From Flavobacterium gelidicaeli (lineage in GTDB: Bacteria > Bacteroidota > Bacteroidia > Flavobacteriales > Flavobacteriaceae), in NCBI RefSeq assembly GCF_013294005.1, contig NZ_JABSNK010000006.1:185144-249143 (forward strand): DNA of 64,000 bases, given 5' to 3'. Position 1 is the stretch's first letter. Every line of letters begins with the position of its first letter. The notes under the pieces were generated by a model, which was given only the letters and a program-made list of their open reading frames with translations, did not search any database and was not told the DNA's origin. This document shows positions 8,481 to 17,635 of this stretch, piece by piece. The position numbers and the translations under genes are program-made.

Positions 8481-9764
8481 ATGCCAATATCAGCAAACGA
8501 TACTAACCGTGAATCATGGTTAGAAGTACTAGAGAACAGTGACTTCCCAATTCAGAATATTCCTTTTGGAGTTTTTCTTACGAAAGAAAACGTTGTAACC
8601 GTAGGAACAAGGATTGGTGATTTTGCAATTGATCTAGGTGCTTTACAACAACTAAATTACTTTGCAGGTATTGAATTAACTGATGACATGTTCATGCAAG
8701 ACACATTAAACGACTTTATCTCTGATGGAAAAAAAACATGGAGATTGGTTCGTAATCGTATTGCTGACATTTTTGATAGCAATAATCCAAAGCTTCGCGA
8801 TGTACAAAAACATCGTGATATTGTAATTTTTGATATTGTTGATGTAGAAATGCAGTTACCAGTACTTATTGGTGATTATACTGATTTCTATTCCAGCAAA
8901 GAACACGCTACAAACGTAGGAAAAATGTTTCGTGATCCAGAAAATGCTTTATTACCTAACTGGTTACACATACCCGTAGGATACCACGGTAGAAGTTCTA
9001 CAATCGTCCCTTCAGGAATACCTGTTCACAGACCTATAGGACAAACATTACCAGCTGGAGAGGACACACCAGTTTTTGGACCATCCCGTTTAATTGATTT
9101 TGAACTTGAAACCGCTTTCATCACTACAGATGCTAATGTAATGGGCGAAATGATTCCTATTAGTGAAGCTGAAGATTATATCTTTGGAATGGTTTTATTA
9201 AATGACTGGAGCGCTCGTGATATTCAAAAATGGGAATACGTGCCGCTAGGACCGTTCTTAGCTAAGAATTTTGCCTCGTCTATTTCTCCATGGATTGTTA
9301 CTATGGATGCTTTAGAACCTTTTAGAGTTCCTGGACCTAAACAAAATCCAAGTCCACTTCCTTACCTTTTACAAAAAGGAAAGCACTCTTTTGATATTAA
9401 TCTAGAAGTAGCAATTCAGCCAGAAGATGCAGAACCAACAATAGTGAGCAACTCCAACTTTAAACACATGTATTGGACAATGAACCAGCAGTTAACACAC
9501 CATACCTCAAATGGTTGCCGTGTGAACTCTGGTGATATGATGGGATCAGGTACTATTTCAGGACCTACACCAGACAGTTACGGTTCGATGCTTGAACTTA
9601 CTTGGGGTGGTAAAAACCCAATCAAACTTAATGATGGTACGGAGCGTAAATTTATCAATGACAATGATACTGTAATCATGAAAGGTTTTTGTAAAAACAG
9701 TCAAGTACGTATTGGTTTTGGAGAAGTATCTTCAAAATTATTACCTCCTTTTGTTAGAAAGTAA
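8481..9764 (+). CDS. fahA: Fumarylacetoacetase
   Basis: A 427-residue cytoplasmic hydrolase that splits fumarylacetoacetate to fumarate and acetoacetate, the last step of tyrosine degradation. The family's N-terminal SH3-like domain is followed by the FAA fold with GYHGRSST, LIDFELETAF (metal-binding Glu) and the segment DWSARDIQKWEYVPLGPF. Length agrees with the eukaryotic-type enzyme. No other tyrosine-degradation gene is nearby; its neighbour glyA is divergent. It ends in a strong bidirectional terminator shared with the fructose-6-phosphate aldolase gene. Confidence 0.96.
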   Translation: MPISANDTNRESWLEVLENSDFPIQNIPFGVFLTKENVVTVGTRIGDFAIDLGALQQLNYFAGIELTDDMFMQDTLNDFISDGKKTWRLVRNRIADIFDSNNPKLRDVQKHRDIVIFDIVDVEMQLPVLIGDYTDFYSSKEHATNVGKMFRDPENALLPNWLHIPVGYHGRSSTIVPSGIPVHRPIGQTLPAGEDTPVFGPSRLIDFELETAFITTDANVMGEMIPISEAEDYIFGMVLLNDWSARDIQKWEYVPLGPFLAKNFASSISPWIVTMDALEPFRVPGPKQNPSPLPYLLQKGKHSFDINLEVAIQPEDAEPTIVSNSNFKHMYWTMNQQLTHHTSNGCRVNSGDMMGSGTISGPTPDSYGSMLELTWGGKNPIKLNDGTERKFINDNDTVIMKGFCKNSQVRIGFGEVSSKLLPPFVRK

Positions 9765-9783
9765 TTCAGATATATTATTCCAT

Positions 9784-9820
9784 AAAAAAGTCCCATTTGC
9801 TAAGCAAATGGGACTTTTTT
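9784..9820. terminator. Bidirectional rho-independent terminator
   Basis: A perfect hairpin with a 3-base TAA loop: the arms carry GTCCCATTTGC and GCAAATGGGAC, flanked by A-run and T-run. It lies between the convergent fahA and fructose-6-phosphate aldolase genes and can serve both. Confidence 0.93.
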
Positions 9821-9865
9821 TATTTCAGCAATATCCAGTGACTATGCACTCAATATTGTTATTTA

Positions 9866-10525
9866 TTATTTATTATTCCCTTTTTCAAAATCAGCAACAA
9901 ATTGCGCTAATCCAATATCAGTTAAAGGGTGTTTTAATAATCCGTAAATAGCCGAAAGTGGTCCAGTCATAACATCAGCACCAATTTTTGCACAATTTAC
10001 AATATGCATAGTGTGACGTACAGAGGCAGCAAGAATTTGCGTTTCGTATCCGTAATTATCATAAATATCTCTAATTTCTTCAATCAAAGCCAATCCATCA
10101 GTAGACACATCATCAAGACGACCAATAAATGGCGAAACATAAGTCGCACCGGCTTTTGCAGCTAATAAAGCTTGACCTGCTGAGAAAACTAATGTTACAT
10201 TTGTTTTAATTTCTCTATCTGAGAAATATTTAGCAGCCATAATACCTTCCTTAGTCATAGGTAATTTAACTACGATTTGCTCATGTAATTCAGCAAGTTC
10301 TTCTCCTTCTTTAATCATTCCGTCATAGTCAAGTGCATTTACTTCAGCACTAACATCTCCTTCTACAAGGTTACAAATGTCAACATAATGCTTCAAGATA
10401 TTGTCTTTTCCAGTGATCCCTTCCTTAGCCATCAATGATGGATTTGTAGTTACCCCATCTAAAACTCCTAATGCTTGTGCTTCTTTAATTTGAGCTAAAT
10501 TAGCCGTGTCAATAAAAAACTTCAT
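9866..10525 (-). CDS. fsa: Fructose-6-phosphate aldolase / short transaldolase
   Basis: A 219-residue TIM-barrel class I aldolase of the MipB/TalC group. It shows [15 protein letters not shown] at the N-terminus, [24 protein letters not shown] and the segment SPFIGRLDD. The family either cleaves fructose-6-phosphate or acts as a small transaldolase in the pentose phosphate pathway; the two activities cannot be told apart here, so annotation as transaldolase is equally acceptable. The schiff-base lysine is within KLPMTKE. It stands alone, with a dispersed palindromic repeat in its upstream region. Confidence 0.93.
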   Translation of the reverse strand: MKFFIDTANLAQIKEAQALGVLDGVTTNPSLMAKEGITGKDNILKHYVDICNLVEGDVSAEVNALDYDGMIKEGEELAELHEQIVVKLPMTKEGIMAAKYFSDREIKTNVTLVFSAGQALLAAKAGATYVSPFIGRLDDVSTDGLALIEEIRDIYDNYGYETQILAASVRHTMHIVNCAKIGADVMTGPLSAIYGLLKHPLTDIGLAQFVADFEKGNNK

Positions 10526-10561
10526 AATTCTATATTTAATTAATTGTGTGTTTGTTTTTTT

Positions 10562-10649
10562 GGGCGTGCCCCAAGGGTCAGGCTTTTCGTTACAATCTTT
10601 TATTTTTTAAAGAAAAAAATAAAAGGATTTCCACTGCAATCCTTCACGC
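10562..10649. repeat. Dispersed palindromic repeat, copy A
   Basis: An 88-bp unit starting GGGCGTGCCCC and ending CAATCCTTCACGC. Its centre is a hairpin ATCTTTTATTTTTT / AAAAAAATAAAAGGAT. A second copy lies at 60156-60250 with the same outer boxes but a different hairpin tip. The unit fills the 139-bp gap between the fructose-6-phosphate aldolase and SDR genes. I recall similar elements in many Flavobacterium intergenic regions, but that needs a search. Confidence 0.75.
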
Positions 10650-10664
10650 AAATTCGTCGTAAAA

Positions 10665-11471
10665 CTACAACTTATAATGGTTCATTAATATTTTTTCATA
10701 CATTTTATCTGGTAGTATTCTTTTCAATACAATCGAGAACTTTTGCATAAAGGCACCTACTTTATAATGTACATTAGGTTCTTTAGTTAGGATTATTTTA
10801 TAAACAGCTTCAGCCATTTCATTAGGATTACTTCCGCCATCAACATGCTCGTCCATCGTACGCAAGGATTCACCATAGGAAACTTCATAAGCAGATCCTT
10901 TTATAACTGGCGCATGATAACGTCCTGATGCAATATTAGTAGCAAAATCACCTGGTGCCACATTAGTAATATGAACCCCAAAAGATTTCACCTCCATGCG
11001 CAACGCTTCGGTAACCAACTCTAAAGCCCCCTTAGAAGCCGAATACATAGACCGATAAGGCAATCCCATATAACCCGCAATTGAAGTCACATTTACAATC
11101 AATCCCGCATGTTGTGTACGCATTTGTGGCAACACCGCTTTCATTACTTCAATAGGCCCAAAGAAATTAGTATCAAAATGATTTTTCATTTCAACAGTAG
11201 GAATTTCTTCAAGAGGCCCTGTAATCCCCACGCCTGCATTATTAACCACAACATCTAAACGTCCTGAAGTAGCAATTACTTTAGCAATAGCCGTATGAAT
11301 TGAAGCCGGATCACGAACATCAAGCGCCACAAGAGGAAAAACCGAATTCAAAATTCGTTCAGGATTCCTGCTTGTTCCATAAACCACAAACCCTTTATGG
11401 TGCAAAAACTCTCCAATAGATTTTCCTATTCCGGACGAACCTCCTGTAATCAGCACTACTTTATTCATCAA
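10665..11471 (-). CDS. Short-chain dehydrogenase/reductase
   Basis: A 268-residue classical SDR oxidoreductase. The NAD(P)-binding TGGSSGIGKSIG glycine motif is at the N-terminus, NNAGVG marks strand 4, the catalytic serine lies in NVTSIAGYMG and the YxxxK pair in YSASKGAL. The TSRNPER segment after the second strand suggests NADP(H) preference. A second methionine directly follows the first, so the start is uncertain by one codon. The substrate is unknown. It is divergent from nothing obvious and lies downstream of the SRP RNA gene on the same strand, separated by a terminator. Confidence 0.9.
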   Translation of the reverse strand: MMNKVVLITGGSSGIGKSIGEFLHHKGFVVYGTSRNPERILNSVFPLVALDVRDPASIHTAIAKVIATSGRLDVVVNNAGVGITGPLEEIPTVEMKNHFDTNFFGPIEVMKAVLPQMRTQHAGLIVNVTSIAGYMGLPYRSMYSASKGALELVTEALRMEVKSFGVHITNVAPGDFATNIASGRYHAPVIKGSAYEVSYGESLRTMDEHVDGGSNPNEMAEAVYKIILTKEPNVHYKVGAFMQKFSIVLKRILPDKMYEKILMNHYKL

Positions 11472-11603
11472 TTTGTATTTTTATAGTAAAGAGCAACGTT
11501 TTTAAAAATGCTTCTTTTTTAGAATAGCCCAAAAATAAAAAAATCCTCCATAAGGAAGACTATTATTGTTTTTATTTTAGGAATAATATTAAAAAATTGA
11601 CAT

Positions 11604-11636
11604 AAAAAAATCTGAACTAAGTTCAGATTAAAAAAA
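11604..11636. terminator. Terminator of the SRP RNA gene
   Basis: Arms AATCTGAAC and GTTCAGATT with a 3-base loop, flanked by A/T runs on both sides, directly after the 3' end of the minus-strand SRP RNA. On the minus strand the stem is followed by seven T residues. Confidence 0.88.
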
Positions 11637-11637
11637 T

Positions 11638-11730
11638 GGCAAGCGACCTACATCGCACCGCTCAACCACGTACCCTTGCTATGTTCCCATCCTGGGGGAG
11701 TCTGCAGGAGCTGGTCGTGTAGGACTTGCC
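11638..11730 (-). ncRNA. ffs: Signal recognition particle RNA, small bacterial type
   Basis: Read on the minus strand, the 93-nt transcript begins GGCAAGTCC and ends GGTCGCTTGCC, so its ends pair (GGCAAG with CTTGCC). The apical domain contains CCCCCAGGATGGGAAC followed by ATAGCAAGGGTA, the Bacteroidota form of the conserved SRP domain IV with its GGAA-like tetraloop region and the AGCA side of the symmetric loop that binds Ffh. It is flanked by an excellent promoter and a terminator, which marks the ends independently. The RNA works with Ffh in co-translational targeting of membrane proteins. Confidence 0.93.
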
Positions 11731-11734
11731 GGTG

Positions 11735-11764
11735 CAAATATACAACCTTTTTATATTTTTGCAA
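11735..11764 (-). promoter_or_regulatory. ffs promoter (TTG-N19-TAnnTTTG)
   Basis: On the minus strand TTG (11764-11762), a 19-bp spacer and TATATTTG (11742-11735) stand immediately before the predicted SRP RNA 5' end. Both boxes and spacing match the Bacteroidota consensus. Confidence 0.88.
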
Positions 11765-11819
11765 GCCCTTTGTGCTGTAAAAATAACATTGTATATTGTG
11801 GTATCAAAAAAAACAAAAC

Positions 11820-12869
11820 ATGAAAAAATATAACTTCCTATCTATCATTTTATTAGGCATCACTCTTAGCAATTGTGGAGATACAAAAAAAGGTGAAAAT
11901 TCTTTATTTACCTTCAATAAATCTGAATTTAAAGAAAAATATGTGTCTGATGACGTACTTAAATTGGCAGTTTTAAATCCTAATTCTAAAGAAATCGATA
12001 GTATTATATATTATGTAAATGACAAAAAAGTAGGTTCAGCTAAAGCTGCTGACCAATTTACTTTAGCATTAACTGATCAAAAGTTAGGCTATCAAAACCT
12101 AAAAGCATTGGTTTATTATGATGGAGAAAATTCTGAAGCCACCGCAAGAGTTGAATTAGTATCTAAAGTACAACCTAAATTATTAAAGTATAAAGTTCTA
12201 AATACATATCCCCATGACACACTTTCTTTCACTGAAGGATTAGAATTTTACAAGGACACCTTATATGAAGGAACAGGGCAAAAAGGAACTTCCTATTTAA
12301 GAAAATACGATTACAAAACAGGAAAAGTATTCAAGCAAGTAGATCTTGATGCCAAGTATTTTGGAGAAGGAATAACTGTAGTAAATGGTAGGTTATATCA
12401 GCTGACTTGGCAAGAAAAAACAGGATTCATTTATAACCCAAACACTTTAAAACTAGAAAAAACATTTGCTTTTACTAAAGATATTGAAGGATGGGGAATG
12501 ACAAATGATGGAAAAAACATTTACCAATCAGATGGAACTGAGAAAATCTGGACAACTAATCCTGATAATCAACAAATGCTTGATTACATTAATGTTTATT
12601 CTGGAAACACAAAGATCAAAGCAATTAATGAACTAGAATGGATCGACGGAAAAATCTATGCTAACGTTTGGCAAAAAGACGCTATTGCTGTAGTAAACCC
12701 AAAAGACGGAACTGTTGAAGGGATTATTGATTTATCAGGGTTAAGAAAAATTGTAAAAAATAGTGCCGCCGAAGTATTAAATGGAATTGCTTACAACCCA
12801 AAAACCAAAACTATTTTTGTAACTGGGAAAAACTGGGACAAAATGTTCGAAATCACGGTTTCGGAATAA
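11820..12869 (+). CDS. Glutaminyl-peptide cyclotransferase, lipoprotein
   Basis: A 349-residue protein of the plant/bacterial glutamine cyclotransferase family (beta-propeller), which turns N-terminal glutamine of peptides into pyroglutamate. The ATG at 11820 is chosen because it gives a normal signal peptide with lipobox TLSNC; the upstream in-frame start would bury it. A ~120-residue N-terminal part precedes the cyclase domain, which opens with YPHDTLSFTEGLEFY and contains GTSYLRKYD, GEGITV and NELEWIDGKIYANVWQ. It should be membrane-anchored outside the cytoplasm, where it could protect exported proteins. hutI begins 11 bp downstream on the same strand. Confidence 0.88.
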   Translation: MKKYNFLSIILLGITLSNCGDTKKGENSLFTFNKSEFKEKYVSDDVLKLAVLNPNSKEIDSIIYYVNDKKVGSAKAADQFTLALTDQKLGYQNLKALVYYDGENSEATARVELVSKVQPKLLKYKVLNTYPHDTLSFTEGLEFYKDTLYEGTGQKGTSYLRKYDYKTGKVFKQVDLDAKYFGEGITVVNGRLYQLTWQEKTGFIYNPNTLKLEKTFAFTKDIEGWGMTNDGKNIYQSDGTEKIWTTNPDNQQMLDYINVYSGNTKIKAINELEWIDGKIYANVWQKDAIAVVNPKDGTVEGIIDLSGLRKIVKNSAAEVLNGIAYNPKTKTIFVTGKNWDKMFEITVSE

Positions 12870-12880
12870 TAAAAAACACG

Positions 12881-14119
12881 ATGACAACTTTAATAATAAA
12901 TATAAAAGAATTACTGCAAGTACGCGAATCCAACATTTTAAAAGTCTCTGGTAGTGAAATGGCTGTTCTTCCTACTATAAAAAACGCCTATTTAGTTATC
13001 AAAGATAATTTGATTGCTGAATTTGGACCAATGAAAAAAATTCCTCAAACAACTTTTGACAAAACCATTGATGCAACGGGAAAAATGATTTTACCCACTT
13101 GGTGCGATAGCCATACACATATAGTTTACGCTGGAAATAGAGAGCAAGAATTTGTAGATAGAATAAACGGCTTGAGTTATGAAGAAATTGCCAATCGCGG
13201 AGGAGGAATTTTAAACTCAGCACAAAAATTAAACGAAACCACCCAAGAGGAACTTTATGAACAATCCAAAGAACGCTTGGAAGAAGTAATGCGCTTAGGG
13301 ACCGGAGCAGTCGAAATTAAATCTGGTTATGGACTGACCGTTGATGGGGAATTAAAAATGCTTCGTGTTATTAAAAAATTAGCACAGCATTACCCTATTG
13401 CGATAAAAGCCACTTTTTTAGGGGCTCATGCTTTTCCTTTAGCTTATAAAGACAATCATCAAGGTTACATTAATCTTTTAATCAATGAAATCATTCCTCA
13501 AATAGCCAAAGAAAATTTAGCACAATACATTGATGTGTTTTGTGAAACCGGCTATTTTACTGTAGCAGAAACAGAACAAATTATGGAAGCAGGTATTCGT
13601 TTTGGCTTAAAGCCAAAGATACATGTGAACCAATTTAACTCTATTGGCGGAATCCAATCTGGAGTAAAGTATGATGCATTATCTGTTGACCATCTTGAAG
13701 TAATGAAAACCGAAGATATTCTAGCCTTAAAAAACACGAATACCATGCCGGTAGCATTACCATCTTGCTCTTATTTTTTAAGTATCCCGTATACTCCAGC
13801 GCGTGAAATGATTGCTGCAGGCTTGCCATTGGCTTTAGCTACAGATTACAACCCTGGTTCTACTCCATCTGGAAACATGAATTTTGTAGTAGCTACTGCT
13901 TGCATCAAAATGAAAATGACACCTGAAGAAGCTATTAATGCCGCTACTATAAATGGTGCTTACGCAATGGATTTATCTACCACACATGGAAGTATAACTG
14001 TGGGTAAAAAAGCCAACTTTATAATTACAAAACCAATTCACTCATACAACCAACTGCCCTATGCTTTTGGGACCAATCTAATTGATCAAGTTTATATTGA
14101 AGGTAAAGTTATTGCATAA
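12881..14119 (+). CDS. hutI: Imidazolonepropionase
   Basis: A 412-residue metal-dependent amidohydrolase of histidine degradation; it opens the ring of imidazolone-5-propionate to give N-formimino-L-glutamate. The metal site motif is CDSHTHIVYAGNRE, followed by EIKSGYGL, GAHAFPLAY, the histidine in HVNQFNSIGG, SVDHLE and the late aspartate in LATDYNPGS. Length is typical. It follows the glutaminyl cyclase gene by 11 bp, possibly co-transcribed. hutG lies 1 kb downstream beyond an inverted gene, so the two hut genes here are not one operon. Confidence 0.96.
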   Translation: MTTLIINIKELLQVRESNILKVSGSEMAVLPTIKNAYLVIKDNLIAEFGPMKKIPQTTFDKTIDATGKMILPTWCDSHTHIVYAGNREQEFVDRINGLSYEEIANRGGGILNSAQKLNETTQEELYEQSKERLEEVMRLGTGAVEIKSGYGLTVDGELKMLRVIKKLAQHYPIAIKATFLGAHAFPLAYKDNHQGYINLLINEIIPQIAKENLAQYIDVFCETGYFTVAETEQIMEAGIRFGLKPKIHVNQFNSIGGIQSGVKYDALSVDHLEVMKTEDILALKNTNTMPVALPSCSYFLSIPYTPAREMIAAGLPLALATDYNPGSTPSGNMNFVVATACIKMKMTPEEAINAATINGAYAMDLSTTHGSITVGKKANFIITKPIHSYNQLPYAFGTNLIDQVYIEGKVIA

Positions 14120-14150
14120 AAAAAGAGGAGCGAAATGCTCCTCTTTTTTT
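14118..14150. terminator. Bidirectional rho-independent terminator
   Basis: Arms AAAGAGGAGC and GCTCCTCTTT around GAAAT, with flanking A and T runs. It begins right after the hutI stop and precedes the end of the convergent coiled-coil protein gene. Confidence 0.92.
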
Positions 14151-14169
14151 ATTTAAATTAAATAGTCTA

Positions 14170-15054
14170 CTATTTCAAAGTAAAACTTGTTTTTGAAACC
14201 AATACGTTTTTATCAAAAATATTTACAAAGTAAGTTCCTTTTGCAAAGTCTTTTCCTGGTAAATCCTCAGTAACTTGAACTGTTTTATTTTCATATTTCA
14301 CATTAGTAATGAAACTATATACTAAAGAGCTATCTCCAAAAGTCTCCGTATTTTTATTTCCTAAAACATTATTCTTACTATCGATAACTTGTACATAGTA
14401 CGATTTATCTCCAGATTTAGCTACTTCATTCTCAGCAATTGTAAAACTAATTTTTAATACATCAGCTCTACTTGCTTTGTCAGTTTCTATTTGTTTACCT
14501 GAACTTCTCATTTTGTAAGCAGCAGTTTTCATATTTAAAATAGTCAATTTAGACGCTTTTTCAACTGCTTTAGATAACTCTTCGTTTTGTCCTACTAATA
14601 CTTCATTGTATTTTTTAGATTCACCTAAAACAACTACAGTACTATCACGTTGAGAAGTCACAAGAGCATTCTCTTTTTTCAACTCATCATTTTCAGCCAT
14701 TAAAACTTTCATGTTGCTTTGTAAAGCAAAGAATTGTTTTTTGTATTTTGATAATGAATTCACATCACCTTTAGACTTATTTAAGTCAGAAATTAAGTTA
14801 ACAACTTTATCTCTCTCTTGAATTAACTCATCAGACATTGATGTGTTTTCAGCAATTGCAGCATCATAAGTTGCTTTCAATTCTTGTAAATCTTTCATAA
14901 CTGACTCTTTCTCAGTCAATGTAGTTTTCAATTCAGTTTTAACAGCATCAGCGTCAGATGTTGCTTTAAAAATATAAACTAAACTACCCACTAATAAAAC
15001 TGCTAATACAGCTATAACTGCCTTTAGACTTGAATTGCTTTTCTGATTTTCCAT
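14170..15054 (-). CDS. Membrane-anchored coiled-coil protein of unknown function
   Basis: A 294-residue protein I do not recognise beyond its architecture. One membrane segment (VIAVLAVLLVGSLVYIF, residues ~13-30) has a short cytoplasmic N-terminus, so it is a type II single-pass protein. Residues ~35-170 are rich in heptads (TEKESVMKDLQELKATYDAA and similar) and should form a long coiled coil. The C-terminal ~110 residues look like a compact beta domain (YYVQVIDSKNNVLG, TYFVNIFDKNVLV) such as found at the ends of periplasmic proteins. It lies inverted between hutI and hutG, which seems unrelated to histidine breakdown. Similar proteins are, from memory, common in flavobacteria. Confidence 0.8.
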   Translation of the reverse strand: MENQKSNSSLKAVIAVLAVLLVGSLVYIFKATSDADAVKTELKTTLTEKESVMKDLQELKATYDAAIAENTSMSDELIQERDKVVNLISDLNKSKGDVNSLSKYKKQFFALQSNMKVLMAENDELKKENALVTSQRDSTVVVLGESKKYNEVLVGQNEELSKAVEKASKLTILNMKTAAYKMRSSGKQIETDKASRADVLKISFTIAENEVAKSGDKSYYVQVIDSKNNVLGNKNTETFGDSSLVYSFITNVKYENKTVQVTEDLPGKDFAKGTYFVNIFDKNVLVSKTSFTLK

Positions 15055-15152
15055 TTTTAAAATTATTATTTATTCAAATTTAACAATATATATTTAAGTT
15101 ATAACGTAAGTTTATACAATTATATTATTTTTGAAAAAATATAAATTTGTTT

Positions 15153-16181
15153 ATGGAAAAACTTGTGCCTTTTACACCTAGTGATCTTGCTAAGGTAACT
15201 AATCACAGAAGCGGCGAAATTAAGTTTGGTGAAAAAATGATGACCATTCCTAAAGGTACTGATCCTCTGTTGTTTTTAGAAGAGACTGAGGCTAAATATG
15301 TGATTTTAGGAATTCCTGAAGACATAGGCATCCGAGCAAATTATGGCCGTCCTGGCGCTGCATCGGCTTGGAAAAGTGCTATAACAAATATTGCAAATAT
15401 TCAACATAATCGCTTTTGTAAAGGCAGTCAAATCCTGATATTAGGTCAAATTAACGTTAGCGTTGAAATGAAAGAAGTCGAAAATCTTGATTTTAATGAC
15501 ATCGATGACCGTTCTAAATTAAGCCAATTAGTAGAGCGAATTGACAAAGAGGTTTCTCATATTATTTTCAGTATCGTAAAAGCAGGTAAAATCCCTATTA
15601 TCATTGGCGGAGGCCACAATAATTCCTATGGTAATATAAAAGGTACTGCTCTCGCAAAAGGAAAACCGATTAACGCTATCAACTTTGATGCGCATTCTGA
15701 TTTTAGAATTCTAGAAGGACGCCATAGCGGCAATGGTTTTTCGTATGCATATGAGGAAGGTTTTTTAAAAAAATATTTTATTTTTGGTTTGCATGAAAAC
15801 TATACTTCTAAAAGTGTTTTAGATCTTATTAAAAAAACCGAAGATCGCGTTCGCTATACTACTTATGACAGTTTGAATATAAGGAGAGAAAAAGAATTTA
15901 ATCAAGAAATGATTAGCGCCTTAGAATTTGTTAAAACAGAATCTTTTGGTCTCGAAATTGACTTAGATGCAATTCCAAACATTGCTAGTAGTGCCATGAC
16001 ACCTAGTGGATTTTCAGTAGAACAACTGCGTCAATTTGTATCTTTCTTCGGAAGAAGTAAAAGTGCTGCTTATTTACACATTTGCGAAGGCGCACCTGAT
16101 TTAGGAGAAGAGAAGAATAACCATTTAATTGGTAAACTTATTGGTTATTTAGTAACCGACTTTATAAAATCAAACCAATAA
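15153..16181 (+). CDS. hutG: Formimidoylglutamase (arginase/agmatinase family)
   Basis: A 342-residue ureohydrolase-fold enzyme. Manganese-binding motifs are GGGHNNSYGN, NFDAHSDFR and LEIDLDAIPN, in the order of the arginase family. The Asn after the GGGH motif and the presence of hutI nearby favour formimidoylglutamase, which releases formamide from N-formimino-L-glutamate, over arginase or agmatinase. The start at ATG 15153 is preferred over an in-frame TTG two codons upstream. A TAAATTTG box overlaps this region but has no proper -33 element. Confidence 0.85.
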   Translation: MEKLVPFTPSDLAKVTNHRSGEIKFGEKMMTIPKGTDPLLFLEETEAKYVILGIPEDIGIRANYGRPGAASAWKSAITNIANIQHNRFCKGSQILILGQINVSVEMKEVENLDFNDIDDRSKLSQLVERIDKEVSHIIFSIVKAGKIPIIIGGGHNNSYGNIKGTALAKGKPINAINFDAHSDFRILEGRHSGNGFSYAYEEGFLKKYFIFGLHENYTSKSVLDLIKKTEDRVRYTTYDSLNIRREKEFNQEMISALEFVKTESFGLEIDLDAIPNIASSAMTPSGFSVEQLRQFVSFFGRSKSAAYLHICEGAPDLGEEKNNHLIGKLIGYLVTDFIKSNQ

Positions 16182-16204
16182 AAGAGTAGAAATACAGCCA
16201 AAAA

Positions 16205-16234
16205 TTAGCGAATCGATAAATAACACTATCTTTG
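16205..16234 (+). promoter_or_regulatory. Probable promoter of the DEAD-box helicase gene
   Basis: TTA at 16205, a 19-bp spacer and TATCTTTG at 16227-16234 fit the Bacteroidota promoter except for one mismatch in the -33 triplet. The transcript would have a leader of about 40 bases. Confidence 0.6.
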
Positions 16235-16279
16235 CACCACTATCTATGTACTTAATACAAGATATTTAATATTTAAAAT

Positions 16280-17539
16280 ATGTTATTCGAAGATTTATCA
16301 CTTTCAAAAAGTATTCAAAAAGCCGTATACGAACTAGGCTATACTAACCCTACACCTATTCAAGAACAATCTATTCCATTAGTGTTAGCTGGAAAAGATT
16401 TAATAGGTTGTGCCCAAACAGGAACAGGAAAAACAGCAGCATTTGCTATCCCAATCATACACCAACTACACCGTATTGTAGGATCGTCAAAAAAAGCCAA
16501 ACAAATTAGAGCATTAGTAGTTACTCCTACAAGAGAGCTTGCTGTTCAAATTGGTCAAAGTTTTGATACGTATGCAAAATACACTAACCTTACACAATTG
16601 ACTATTTTTGGTGGTGTTTCACAAAACCCACAAGTTGATACTTTAAAAAATGGTGTAGACATCTTAATTGCAACTCCAGGAAGACTCCTTGACTTGCATA
16701 AACAAGGGTTTATTGACCTAGATCACTTACACACTTTAGTACTTGATGAAGCTGATCAAATGCTCGATATGGGATTTGTAAATGATGTAAAGAAAATAGT
16801 TAAGCTTACGCCAAAGAACAGACAGACTTTATTCTTTTCTGCAACAATGCCAATTGCGATTCGTGAACTAGCAGAAATGTTTTTAACTAATCCAGAGACA
16901 GTAACCGTTTCTCCAGTATCTTCTACTGCAGAAAATGTAGAGCAAAAGATTTATTACGTCGAAAAAGCAGAAAAAAGAAACTTGTTATATCATTTAATTA
17001 AAAATGATAATTTGACTGATGTGCTTGTTTTTTCTAGAACAAAACACGGTGCCGACAATGTTGTAAAAGCATTACGAAAAAACAACATCGCTGCAGAAGC
17101 AATTCACGGTGATAAATCACAAAATGCAAGACAAAGAGTACTTGAAGCATTTAAAAATAAAGAAGTAGGTGTACTTGTAGCAACTGATATTGCTGCACGT
17201 GGAATTGATATTGATCAATTACCATTTGTAATCAACTTTGACTTACCTAATATACCTGAAACTTATGTTCACCGTATAGGTAGAACAGGTCGTGCGGGTA
17301 ACGGTGGTGTAGCAATCTCCTTTTGTAGTAAAGATGAACATGCCTACTGGAAAGACATTCAAAAATTAATTAAAGTAGATGTTGAAACAGTTAAGGAACA
17401 CCCTTACCCTTGGCATTCAGGAAGTCCTGAAACTGCTTCTGGAGGTTCAACTCAACCTAAAAACTCTAATAGAAGCGGTGCTGCTCATAAATCAAGAAAG
17501 TCAACTACTTCTAAACAGAATAAAAAAAGATGGTATTAA
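16280..17539 (+). CDS. DEAD-box ATP-dependent RNA helicase (RhlE-like)
   Basis: A 419-residue RNA helicase with the two RecA-like domains and a short basic tail. Motifs in order: the Q motif (GYTNPTPIQEQSIP), Walker A AQTGTGKT, PTRELAVQ, DEAD in VLDEADQMLDMGF, SAT in FFSATMP, ARGIDI and the final HRIGRTGRAG. The tail after residue ~375 is Ser/Lys/Arg-rich and low complexity (SGAAHKSRKS), typical of RhlE-type proteins that act in ribosome assembly or mRNA turnover. It has its own promoter and terminator. Confidence 0.95.
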   Translation: MLFEDLSLSKSIQKAVYELGYTNPTPIQEQSIPLVLAGKDLIGCAQTGTGKTAAFAIPIIHQLHRIVGSSKKAKQIRALVVTPTRELAVQIGQSFDTYAKYTNLTQLTIFGGVSQNPQVDTLKNGVDILIATPGRLLDLHKQGFIDLDHLHTLVLDEADQMLDMGFVNDVKKIVKLTPKNRQTLFFSATMPIAIRELAEMFLTNPETVTVSPVSSTAENVEQKIYYVEKAEKRNLLYHLIKNDNLTDVLVFSRTKHGADNVVKALRKNNIAAEAIHGDKSQNARQRVLEAFKNKEVGVLVATDIAARGIDIDQLPFVINFDLPNIPETYVHRIGRTGRAGNGGVAISFCSKDEHAYWKDIQKLIKVDVETVKEHPYPWHSGSPETASGGSTQPKNSNRSGAAHKSRKSTTSKQNKKRWY

Positions 17540-17564
17540 TACACAGTCTTTAACTAATAGTCAC

Positions 17565-17606
17565 AAAAAAGTGCTTTTTCTAATATAGGAAAAGCACTTT
17601 TTTTTT
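17565..17606 (+). terminator. Rho-independent terminator of the helicase gene
   Basis: Arms AAAAAAGTGCTTTT and AAAAGCAC with a T-run of nine, loop of about 11 bases. The A-run before the stem makes it usable in both directions, and the hybrid kinase gene ends just beyond. Confidence 0.9.
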
Positions 17607-17635
17607 ACCAAAATCTTATAATAAAAATAAAACTT

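Noticed and set aside
15130..15149. TAAATTTG box directly before hutG as a promoter
   Set aside because: The nearest TTG is only 8 bp away and the transcript would begin at or after the start codon.
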